In this document: positions 57,193 to 64,000 of the stretch, piece after piece
Numbering within the stretch: position 1 is the first letter of the stretch
Layout of the letters: each line of letters starts with the position of its first letter
Origin: Stenotrophomonas mori
Lineage (GTDB): Bacteria > Pseudomonadota > Gammaproteobacteria > Xanthomonadales > Xanthomonadaceae
Length of the DNA: 64,000 bases
Assembly: GCF_023556335.1 (NCBI RefSeq)
Contig: NZ_JAIKTS010000006.1
Location: 83,617 to 147,616 of the forward strand
Reading direction: 5' to 3'
Notes under the pieces: model-generated
Seen by the model: only the letters and a program-made list of their open reading frames with translations
Told to the model about the DNA's origin: nothing
Database searches by the model: none
Position numbers and translations under genes: made by a program

Positions 57193-57993
57193 ATGCGCAT
57201 CATCAGCTTCAACGCCAACGGCATCCGTTCCGCCACCACCAAGGGGTTCTCGGAATGGTTCGCCCGCCAGCAGGCCGACGTCCTGTGCATCCAGGAGACC
57301 AAGGCCCAGGAATCGCAGCTGGGCGACCCGCAGTTCCGTCCCGATGGCCACCACTGCTTCTACCGCGACGCCATCACCAAGAAGGGCTACAGCGGGGTCG
57401 CGATCTGGAGCCGGCGCGAGCCGGACGAGGTGCGCACCGCCCTGGGCTGGGCGCCGTTCGACGACGAGGGGCGCTATATCGAAGCGCGCTTCGGCAACCT
57501 GAGCGTGGTGTCCTTCTATATTCCCTCCGGTTCCTCGGGCGAGCTGCGCCAGGGGTTCAAGTTCGAGGTGATGGACTGGCTGCGGCCGATCCTGGCCGAA
57601 TGGCTGGCCAGCGGCCGCGATTACGTGCTGTGCGGCGACTGGAACATCGTGCGTTCGGCGCTGGACATCCGGAACTGGAAGTCCAACCAGAAGAACTCGG
57701 GCTGCCTGCCGGAGGAGCGCGACTGGCTGAACGGCCTGTGCGCGGACCTGCCCGGGCAGGCCGATCCCGGCCGTGGGCGCGGCTGGATCGATGCCTACCG
57801 CGCACTGCATCCGGAAGGGCAGGACTACACCTGGTGGAGCAACCGCGGCGCCGCGCGTGCCAACAACGTCGGCTGGCGCATCGATTACCAGTTGCTGACG
57901 CCCGGCCTGCGCGAGCGCCTGCGCGCCTGCTCCATCTACCGTGACGAGCGCTTTTCCGACCACGCGCCGTTCACCGTGGACTACGACCTGTGA
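57193..57993 (+). CDS. xth: exodeoxyribonuclease III (XthA/Crc family)
   Basis: 266 residues, EEP fold. MRIISFNANGIRSATTKGF, the metal-binding glutamate in CIQETKAQ, the GDWNIVRSALDI block and the C-terminal WRIDYQLLTPGL with FSDHAPFTVDYDL give an apparently complete catalytic set. That favours an active AP endonuclease/3' exonuclease over a Crc-type regulator, which is a degenerate homologue next to pyrE in Pseudomonas. ATG 57193 is chosen; longer in-frame starts antisense to pyrE are rejected. The next gene overlaps its stop. Confidence 0.9.
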   Translation: MRIISFNANGIRSATTKGFSEWFARQQADVLCIQETKAQESQLGDPQFRPDGHHCFYRDAITKKGYSGVAIWSRREPDEVRTALGWAPFDDEGRYIEARFGNLSVVSFYIPSGSSGELRQGFKFEVMDWLRPILAEWLASGRDYVLCGDWNIVRSALDIRNWKSNQKNSGCLPEERDWLNGLCADLPGQADPGRGRGWIDAYRALHPEGQDYTWWSNRGAARANNVGWRIDYQLLTPGLRERLRACSIYRDERFSDHAPFTVDYDL

Positions 57994-59387
57994 CCGAGGG
58001 CGTGGCCCGCCGCCGCCAGGGCTGGCGCGAGGTCCTGCGCAGCCTGCGCGAGCGCAAGGTGCTGGCGATGCTGCTGCTGGGGTTCAGCTCCGGCATGCCG
58101 ATCTACCTGGTCGGCAACACGCTCGGCTTCTGGATGCGCAAGGAAGGCATCGAGCTGGACACCATCGGCTTCCTGTCCTGGGTCGGGCTGGCGTATTCGC
58201 TGAAGTTCCTGTGGGCCCCGATCGTCGACAAGACCGACGTGCCGGTGCTGGGGCGGCTGTTCGGACGCCGCCGCGGCTGGATGCTGCTGTCGCAGGCGGT
58301 GGCCGCACTGGCGCTGGTGGGCATGGCGCTGGTGCAGCCCCGTGGCGGCAGCCTGGTGGTGCTGGGCATGGCCATGGAGCACCTGCTGGTGTTCGGGGTG
58401 CTGGCCACGGTGGTGGCGTTCGCCTCGGCGACCCAGGACATCGTGGTCGATGCCTGGCGCATCGAGAGCGCATCCAGCAGCGAGCAGCTCGGGCTGCTGA
58501 CGGCATCCTCGGCGCTGGGCTACCGCACCGCGCTGCTGGTCACCGATGCACTCATCCTGATCATCGCCGCCCGCGTGGGCTGGCAGGTGTCCTACGAGAT
58601 CATGGCCGCGCTGCTGGGGCTGGGCGTGGCCGCGGTGGTGCTGGCGCGTGAACCGGCGCGCGCGGTGATCGCCGTGCAGGGCCAGGAGGCGCCCCTGTGG
58701 ACGCCGCGGGGCCTGTTCGACGCGCTGGTCGGGCCGTTCGTGATGTTCTTCCGCGAACACCGCAGCGGCGCGCTGCTGATCCTCGCGGCGATCAGCGCCT
58801 ACCGCATGGCCGACTTCGTGATCGGGCCGATGGCCAATCCGTTCTATGTCGATCTCGGCCTGGACGAGGACACCGTGGGGGCGGTACGCGGTTCGATCGG
58901 GCTGGTCGCCACCTTCGCCGGCATCGCGTTGGCCGGCATCGTGTCGGTGCGCTGGGGGGTGATGGCGGCGCTGCTGGCCGGCGCGGTACTCGGGCCGTGT
59001 TCGAATCTCGCGTTCGCGTGGATGGCCCATGTCGGCCCCGGCAAGCTCGAGTTCGCCATCGCCATGACCGTGGACAACATCTCCAGCGGCTTCGCCGGCA
59101 CCGCGCTGATCGCCTACATGTCCAGCCTGACCAGCATCGGCTATACCGCCACCCAGTACGCGCTGCTGAGTTCCTTCTACGCCATGCCGGGCAAGGCCCT
59201 GAAGGGCTTTTCCGGCATGACCGTGCAGCACCTGGCACAGGGCCGCACGCTGCTGGAAGGCTACGCGCTGTTCTTCATCGGCACCGCGCTGCTGGCCATC
59301 CCGGTGGTGCTGCTGTGCTGGGCGCTGGCGATGATGCAGGCACGCAAGGCGCCGGACCCGGCGGCCGGCCCACCGGCCGGGCGTTGA
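57990..59387 (+). CDS. ampG: AmpG-like muropeptide permease (MFS)
   Basis: 465 residues, 12 or more membrane helices. The family signature LLLGFSSGMPIYLVGNTLGFWMRKEGIELDTIGF is at the N terminus, followed by LAYSLKFLWAPIVDK and ATQDIVVDAWRIE. AmpG imports anhydro-muropeptides released during cell-wall turnover, feeding AnmK and, where present, inducing AmpC beta-lactamase. GTG 57990 overlaps the exonuclease stop. Proximity to anmK and an M23 peptidase supports the recycling role. Confidence 0.92.
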   Translation: MTEGVARRRQGWREVLRSLRERKVLAMLLLGFSSGMPIYLVGNTLGFWMRKEGIELDTIGFLSWVGLAYSLKFLWAPIVDKTDVPVLGRLFGRRRGWMLLSQAVAALALVGMALVQPRGGSLVVLGMAMEHLLVFGVLATVVAFASATQDIVVDAWRIESASSSEQLGLLTASSALGYRTALLVTDALILIIAARVGWQVSYEIMAALLGLGVAAVVLAREPARAVIAVQGQEAPLWTPRGLFDALVGPFVMFFREHRSGALLILAAISAYRMADFVIGPMANPFYVDLGLDEDTVGAVRGSIGLVATFAGIALAGIVSVRWGVMAALLAGAVLGPCSNLAFAWMAHVGPGKLEFAIAMTVDNISSGFAGTALIAYMSSLTSIGYTATQYALLSSFYAMPGKALKGFSGMTVQHLAQGRTLLEGYALFFIGTALLAIPVVLLCWALAMMQARKAPDPAAGPPAGR

Positions 59388-59449
59388 ATCCCCCCGGCGC
59401 CTCGCCGATGATGCGCGCGGGGGATCCGCCGGACGACGGGCGCGATGAC

Positions 59450-59677
59450 ATGGCCGACGTGATCTTGCGGGATCTGGACCCGCTGCTGCTTGAGCGCATC
59501 CGCCGGCTGGCGGTGGCGCGTGGCTGGACCCGCGAACAGACCTGCGCGGTATTGATGGAGCAGGGGTTGTTCGCCAGCGAATACGAAGTGCGCAACGGCT
59601 TCGAGAACGCCGAGGTGGATGCGCTGTCCGAGGCGATCCAGGCGTTGCACGCACTCCCGGCCGGGCACGAGCTGTAG
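59450..59677 (+). CDS. small putative ribbon-helix-helix-like protein
   Basis: 75 residues, MADVILRDLDPLLLERIRRLAVARGWTREQT onward. The pattern of an N-terminal strand (VILRDLD) followed by two helices resembles Arc/FitA antitoxin-type DNA-binding proteins, but no toxin gene is adjacent, so the role is open. ATG 59450 is preferred; an in-frame ATG at 59408 would add 14 residues. It lies 60 bp after ampG and is convergent with anmK, 25 bp away. Confidence 0.6.
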   Translation: MADVILRDLDPLLLERIRRLAVARGWTREQTCAVLMEQGLFASEYEVRNGFENAEVDALSEAIQALHALPAGHEL

Positions 59678-59702
59678 CGCCCGCGCCCGCCGCCCCTGCG
59701 GC

Positions 59703-60827
59703 TCACGCCGGGTGCAGGGCGCCCAGGATCCGGGGGCCGCGCGCACCGCTGACGCTCGGCAGGTTTGCGGGCCGTCCCGCCAGGGCCTCGCGGGCCAGCC
59801 AGGCGAAGCCCATCGCCTCCATGTAGTCGGGGTCCAGCCCATGGGTGGCGCTGGAGGCCACCGCCACGCCCGGCAGGCGGGCGGCGATGCGCCGCAGCAG
59901 CACCGGGTTGCGCACGCCGCCGCCACAGACCAGCAGCCGCCGCACGGCGGGCAGGTGCGCCAGCAGGGCGTCGGCGACCGTGGCGGCGGTGAGCTCGAGC
60001 AGGGTGGCCTGTACATCGGCCGGTTCCCGCCGTTCGTCGCCGAGCCGCGCCGCCAGCCAGTCGAGATGGAACTGTTCGCGCCCCGTGCTCTTGGGCGGCG
60101 GCAAGGCGAACCAGGGTTCGTCCCGCAGCCGCGCCAGCAGGTCCTCGTCCACCCGGCCGCTGGCGGCGAAGGCGCCGTCGACGTCGAACGCGGCCCCCAG
60201 GTGGCGCTGGCACCAGCCATCCAGCAGCGCATTGGCCGGGCCGGTGTCGAAGCCGCGCAGGCTGCCGTCGCGGGCCAGCAGGCTCAGGTTGGCGATGCCG
60301 CCCAGGTTGAGCACGGCCCGGTCCTCGCCGCTGCTGCCGAGCATCGCCAAGTGGAAGGCCGGCATCAGCGGCGCGCCGTGCCCGCCCGCGGCCACGTCGC
60401 GGCGGCGGAAGTCGGCGACCGTGGCGATCCCCGTCAGCTCGGCGATGCGATGGGCATCGCCCAGCTGCCAGGTGAACGCGGGAGTGGCCGTGGGCCGGTG
60501 GCGGATGGTCTGCCCGTGCGAGCCGATGGCCTGGACCTGGGCCGGGGCGACCCCGGCGCGTTCCAGCAGGCCGTTGGCGGCGGCCGCGAAGGCGATGCCG
60601 ACCTCGGCGTCCAGGCGTCCGAGCGCGTCCAGCGAGCCGGGCTCGCCGCCCTGGCCGAGCGCCACCAGCAGGGCGCGGGTGTCCGGTGCCCAGTCGAAGG
60701 TATGCCCGTGCACGAGGCGGCATCCACCGGTGGCCGGGAACTGCACCAGCGCGGCGTCGATGCCGTCGGCGCTGGTGCCGGACATCAGGCCGAGGAACAG
60801 GGGCTGCTGGGGATCGGGCGACACCAT
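59703..60827 (-). CDS. anmK: anhydro-N-acetylmuramic acid kinase AnmK
   Basis: 374 residues. It phosphorylates and hydrolyses anhydroMurNAc to MurNAc-6-P in peptidoglycan recycling. The ATP loop [19 protein letters not shown] is near residue 10, then [20 protein letters not shown] and [23 protein letters not shown] near the C terminus. It is read from the same strand as the M23 peptidase, 64 bp after it, the order conserved in gammaproteobacteria between anmK and tyrS. Confidence 0.95.
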   Translation of the reverse strand: MVSPDPQQPLFLGLMSGTSADGIDAALVQFPATGGCRLVHGHTFDWAPDTRALLVALGQGGEPGSLDALGRLDAEVGIAFAAAANGLLERAGVAPAQVQAIGSHGQTIRHRPTATPAFTWQLGDAHRIAELTGIATVADFRRRDVAAGGHGAPLMPAFHLAMLGSSGEDRAVLNLGGIANLSLLARDGSLRGFDTGPANALLDGWCQRHLGAAFDVDGAFAASGRVDEDLLARLRDEPWFALPPPKSTGREQFHLDWLAARLGDERREPADVQATLLELTAATVADALLAHLPAVRRLLVCGGGVRNPVLLRRIAARLPGVAVASSATHGLDPDYMEAMGFAWLAREALAGRPANLPSVSGARGPRILGALHPA

Positions 60828-60891
60828 GCGGGAGCCATGCGCGGAAGGGCCGACAAGCTTCCCGGCTTGCCGCCCCCTGCGTCAACGGCGC

Positions 60892-62346
60892 TCAACCGTT
60901 GCTGTCGCGTGCTGGCGTGGCCGCGGCGGCGGTGGAGGTGGCCGCAGGCGCCTCCTTGCCGGCGTCGGCGTAGATCAGCGCTTCCATGCCGCGGATGCGG
61001 GCCATGGCCGGCGAGGTCTGGGCGCGGAAGGCGGCCAGCTCGGCACCCTTGAGCGGTTCCGGCGGCGGCATGGTCACCGACAGCGGGTTGCGGTGCTGGC
61101 CGTTGACGCGGAATTCGTAGTGCAGGTGCGGGCCGGTGGCCATGCCGGTGGAACCGACGTAGCCGATCACCGTGCCCTGGTTCACGCGCTGGCCGGTACG
61201 GATGTTGCCGAAGCGCGACATGTGCCCGTACAGGGTGGTGTAACCGCGGCCGTGGTCCAGGATCACCACGTTGCCGTAGCCGCGCTGGGTGCCGGCGAAC
61301 TGCACGCGGGCGTCGCCGGCGGCCATGATCGGGGTGCCGGTGCGCGCGGCATAGTCCACGCCCTTGTGCATGCGCATGGTGCCGAGGATCGGGTGGCGCC
61401 GCGAGCCGAAGCTCGAGCTCAGCCGCGCGAACGGGATCGGCATGCGGATGAAGCTCTTCTTGAGCGGGCGGCCGTTGAGGTCGTAGTACTCGGCCTTGCC
61501 GCCACGCTCGAACCGGAAGCCGGTGTAGGTCTTGCCCCCGGTGCTGAACGTGGCGGCGAGGATCTTGCTGGTATCGATGCGCTCGCCTTCGCGCCAGGTC
61601 TCGTCCATGACCACGCTGAAGCGGTCGCCCGGCTGCACCTCGCGCGAGAAGTCGATGTCGTACTTGAAGATCTCGTCGGTCATCGTGTTGATGGCCGATG
61701 GCGTCAGCCCGGCCTTGACCGCCGAGGCGTAGAGCGAACTGCGGATCTCGCCGCTGGCCACGACGGTGCGGGTAGTGGTGGCCCGCTCCAGCACCTGCTC
61801 GCGGATGCGGTCGCCCTGCAGCGACAACTCGACGCGATGGCTGGGGTCGCGGTCGAAGCGCAGGGCGCGCAGCTGGCCGTCCACCGGCAGGTCGAAGGCG
61901 ATCTCGGCGCCCGGGCGGAGCTTGGTCAGCACCTCGCGGGCGCCGGGGTGCTCCAGCACCCGGTGCATCACCGTGGCCGGCACGCCGGCGGTCTCGAACA
62001 GGGTGCTCAGGGTCTGGCCGGGCTCGACCCGCAGGATCTGCCAGCTGTCACCCGGCGTTCCGCTGCGGGGGCCGAGTGCGAGCGGCGGCAGCGGCAGCGC
62101 CAGCGTCGAGTGCGCCGATGGCAGCGATGAATCGATGGCGTTGGAGAAGCCCGGCACGATGGTCGCGGCCAGTGCGCCGATGGTCGCGAACAGGCTGGCG
62201 TGGATCCAGTGCCGCCGCGTCCAGCGCTCGTTGAAAGCGGCAGGAAGGTGATGTTTCAGCTTCCGATGCAGGGCAGTGTCGTGCAGGAGGTGGAGTCGTT
62301 CCTGGAAGCGCCGTTTGCGCGCGTGGCCGTGATCGGGTTGGGACAT
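60892..62346 (-). CDS. M23 family peptidoglycan endopeptidase (MepM-like)
   Basis: 484 residues from ATG 62346. There is a cytosolic tail and one membrane helix (ASLFATIGALAATIVPGF near residue 50). A LysM/OapA-like region starts WQILRVEPGQTLSTLFETAGV, and the C-terminal zinc peptidase has HKGVDYAARTGTPIMAAGDARV (HxxxD) and GPHLHYEFRVNG (HxH). It cleaves peptide crosslinks to allow wall growth. The in-frame ATG at 62409 would precede the charged tail and lacks support. It is divergent from tyrS. Confidence 0.92.
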   Translation of the reverse strand: MSQPDHGHARKRRFQERLHLLHDTALHRKLKHHLPAAFNERWTRRHWIHASLFATIGALAATIVPGFSNAIDSSLPSAHSTLALPLPPLALGPRSGTPGDSWQILRVEPGQTLSTLFETAGVPATVMHRVLEHPGAREVLTKLRPGAEIAFDLPVDGQLRALRFDRDPSHRVELSLQGDRIREQVLERATTTRTVVASGEIRSSLYASAVKAGLTPSAINTMTDEIFKYDIDFSREVQPGDRFSVVMDETWREGERIDTSKILAATFSTGGKTYTGFRFERGGKAEYYDLNGRPLKKSFIRMPIPFARLSSSFGSRRHPILGTMRMHKGVDYAARTGTPIMAAGDARVQFAGTQRGYGNVVILDHGRGYTTLYGHMSRFGNIRTGQRVNQGTVIGYVGSTGMATGPHLHYEFRVNGQHRNPLSVTMPPPEPLKGAELAAFRAQTSPAMARIRGMEALIYADAGKEAPAATSTAAAATPARDSNG

Positions 62347-62511
62347 CGCTCGGTTCTCTGGCCGGCCCGGATCGCGGGCCCAAACGCGGGTAACATAGAC
62401 ACCCTTCAATACCGCGTCAAACCATTGAGCCGCATGGCTTTTCGATGAATTGGGCGGTTAACTTCCAATTAACACCTTTCAATGTCTGACGGCGAAGCCG
62501 GGAGTTCTAGC

Positions 62512-63723
62512 GTGTCCTCGATTGATGAAGCCCTTGCCCTGATCGGCCGCGGTGCCGACGAAATCCTCAAGGTGGATGAACTGCGCCAGCGTCTGGAGAG
62601 CGGTCGTCCACTGCGGATCAAGGCCGGCTTCGATCCCACCGCGCCCGACCTGCACCTGGGCCATACCGTGCTGTTGAACAAGCTGCGGCAGTTCCAGGAC
62701 CTGGGCCACCAGGTGATCTTCCTGATCGGCGACTTCACCGGCATGATCGGCGACCCGTCCGGCAAGAACATCACCCGCAAGCCGTTGTCGCGCGAGGATG
62801 TACTGGCGAACGCGCGCACCTATGAAGAGCAGGTGTTCAAGGTGCTCGACCGCGCGCGCACCGAGGTCCGCTTCAACTCCGAGTGGTTCGGCAAGATGGG
62901 TGCGGCCGACATGATCCGTCTCGCCGGGCAGCACACCGTGGCGCGCATGCTCGAGCGCGACGATTTCGCCAAGCGCTATGCCGCCCAGCAGTCCATCGCC
63001 ATCCATGAATTCCTCTACCCGCTGGTGCAGGGCTACGACTCGGTGGCGCTGGAGGCGGACGTCGAGCTCGGCGGCACCGACCAGAAGTTCAACCTGCTGA
63101 TGGGCCGCGGCCTGCAGGAACACTATGGGCAGAAGCCGCAGATCGTGCTGACCATGCCGCTGCTGGAAGGGCTCGACGGCGTGGCCAAGATGTCCAAGTC
63201 GCTGGGCAACTACATCGGCATCAGCGAGCCGGCCATCGACATCGTCACCAAGACCATGAAGGTGGACGACACGCTGATGTGGCGCTGGATCGACCTGCTG
63301 AGCTTCGACATCGGCATCGCCGAGGCCGGCCGGCTGCGTGCCGATGTCGAGGCCGGTGGGGTCAACCCGCGCGAGATCAAGCTGCGCCTGGCGCGCGAAC
63401 TGGCCACCCGTTTCCACGATGCCGCCGCCGCCGAACAGGCCATCGCCGGCTGGAGCGCTGCCGTCACCGGACAGGGTGACATCAGCCAGCTGTCGCTGCA
63501 GGAAGTGGCGGTGCCGGCCGAGGGCCTGCGCATCGGTGCGCTGCTGACCGCGGCCGGCCTCACCCCCAGCAACTCGGAGGCCTCGCGCAAGCTCAAGGAG
63601 CGGGCGGTGAAGATCGACGGCGTGGTCGTGGAGGATGCGCAGACCGTGCTCCAGCCCGGCTTCGAGGGGTTGCTGCAGATCGGGAAGCGCACCTTCGCCC
63701 GCGTCCTGCTGGTCGCTGCCTGA
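62512..63723 (+). CDS. tyrS: tyrosyl-tRNA synthetase
   Basis: 403 residues from GTG 62512, chosen because GGGAG lies 7 bp upstream and [18 protein letters not shown] is the usual N terminus; the in-frame ATG at 62482 lacks a ribosome site. It is a class I synthetase: [21 protein letters not shown] (HIGH-type), [31 protein letters not shown], and a C-terminal S4 RNA-binding domain ([21 protein letters not shown]). This is the TyrZ-like long subgroup found in many gammaproteobacteria. An rRNA-type promoter region follows. Confidence 0.96.
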   Translation: MSSIDEALALIGRGADEILKVDELRQRLESGRPLRIKAGFDPTAPDLHLGHTVLLNKLRQFQDLGHQVIFLIGDFTGMIGDPSGKNITRKPLSREDVLANARTYEEQVFKVLDRARTEVRFNSEWFGKMGAADMIRLAGQHTVARMLERDDFAKRYAAQQSIAIHEFLYPLVQGYDSVALEADVELGGTDQKFNLLMGRGLQEHYGQKPQIVLTMPLLEGLDGVAKMSKSLGNYIGISEPAIDIVTKTMKVDDTLMWRWIDLLSFDIGIAEAGRLRADVEAGGVNPREIKLRLARELATRFHDAAAAEQAIAGWSAAVTGQGDISQLSLQEVAVPAEGLRIGALLTAAGLTPSNSEASRKLKERAVKIDGVVVEDAQTVLQPGFEGLLQIGKRTFARVLLVAA

Positions 63724-63735
63724 GCGGACCCTCGT

Positions 63736-63760
63736 CCTCGCCGGCCTGGGGCCGGCGAGG
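63736..63760 (+). terminator. terminator hairpin after tyrS
   Basis: CCTCGCCGGCC, loop TGG, GGCCGGCGAGG: a perfect 11-bp stem 12 bp past the stop, without a T-run. Confidence 0.6.
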
Positions 63761-63879
63761 AGGGGATGGGGCCGCATACTTGGCGCGGCCCGCTGTCGGT
63801 CGGGCGGCTTGCGCGTCCTGCGGCGCGGCGGGCCGGGAGGCGCCACGACCTTGCCCTGCATCCGGCCGCGAAAAAGGTG

Positions 63880-63907
63880 TTGACGTACCGGTAAAGGCTG
63901 CCATAAT
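63880..63907 (+). promoter_or_regulatory. strong promoter, probably rRNA operon P1
   Basis: TTGACG, 16-bp spacer, CATAAT, reading out of the window. The leading AGGTGTTGACG is repeated at 63973-63983. Tandem near-identical promoters with no gene following for at least 90 bp, downstream of tyrS, are what precedes a 16S rRNA gene in related genomes. Confidence 0.7.
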
Positions 63908-63972
63908 AGGCGGCTCGCTTCGACGGGAAGCCCTTGTGGGCGGGTTGGAGCGGCGGAGTTGGCGCCCTGCAG

Positions 63973-64000
63973 AGGTGTTGACGAAGCGTAAGGGCTGGCT
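63973..64000 (+). promoter_or_regulatory. second tandem promoter (cut by window end)
   Basis: AGGTGTTGACG with the following GTAAGGGCTGGCT parallels the first promoter (GTAAAGGCTGCC). The -10 would fall just beyond the window. Confidence 0.55.

Overview
The window is high-GC chromosomal DNA from a gammaproteobacterium of the Xanthomonadaceae (Lysobacteraceae) group, near Stenotrophomonas, Xanthomonas or Pseudoxanthomonas. The evidence is the xanthomonad-style lexA2-imuA-imuB-dnaE2 cassette, GTAG-type palindromic REP elements, the bioB-bioF-bioH-SDR-bioC cluster, and anmK/M23 peptidase/tyrS followed by rRNA-type promoters. Genus assignment is inference.

Layout. 1-660: a gamma-carbonic-anhydrase-like gene. 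874-13670: a complete type I-F CRISPR-Cas locus. It holds an array of about 51 full repeats, then csy4, csy3, csy2, csy1, cas2-3 and cas1, all read from the minus strand, and is visibly less GC-rich than its surroundings. 13770-25195: mnmG, a lipoprotein, a PLP enzyme, a DUF218 protein, the biotin cluster, comF and an HdeD-like protein. 25248-36135: ubiA, tRNA-Arg(CCG), a CatB-like acetyltransferase, the SOS mutagenesis cassette and comM. 36432-47646: ubiK, a PII protein, an LpxO-like hydroxylase, speE/speA, an exported tandem OsmC protein, a TonB-dependent receptor and a YdfG-like dehydrogenase. 48005-63723: SPOR protein, argS, radC, coaBC-dut-phosphohexomutase, pyrE, exonuclease III, ampG, anmK, an M23 peptidase and tyrS. 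The window ends in two tandem strong promoters that probably belong to an rRNA operon lying just outside.

The most interesting region is the CRISPR-Cas locus. (1) Between cas2-3 and csy1, on the plus strand, lies a minimal CRISPR-like unit at 9070-9136: two degenerate I-F repeats around a 12-nt guide (9096-9107). The guide matches 11 of 12 bases at 9021-9032, overlapping the -10 element of the putative csy promoter. The target is immediately preceded by the I-F PAM CC, and the single mismatch is at position 6, a position type I crRNAs flip out and do not read. This is the design expected of a CreR/CreA-type crRNA-like RNA that lets Cascade (the Csy complex) repress its own operon or a toxin RNA. 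(2) The central 25 spacers of the array (about 1801-3309) are inverted relative to the rest. The block is bounded by two perfectly palindromic hybrid repeats of 31 and 25 nt whose lengths sum to exactly two repeats. (3) The leader-distal end carries a repeat that has lost its hairpin loop and a 477-bp non-repeat insert with phage-like reading frames.

How the genes work together: csy1-4 form the surveillance complex, Csy4 cuts the pre-crRNA, and Cas1 with Cas2-3 do adaptation and degradation. The biotin genes make biotin from pimeloyl intermediates under a possible BirA-type operator. LexA2 represses its own mutasome cassette. ampG, anmK and the M23 peptidase fit cell-wall turnover and recycling. 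speA and speE are the arginine-to-spermidine branch. Other genes are mostly single housekeeping functions separated by unusually long GC-rich spacers in which I see no genes.
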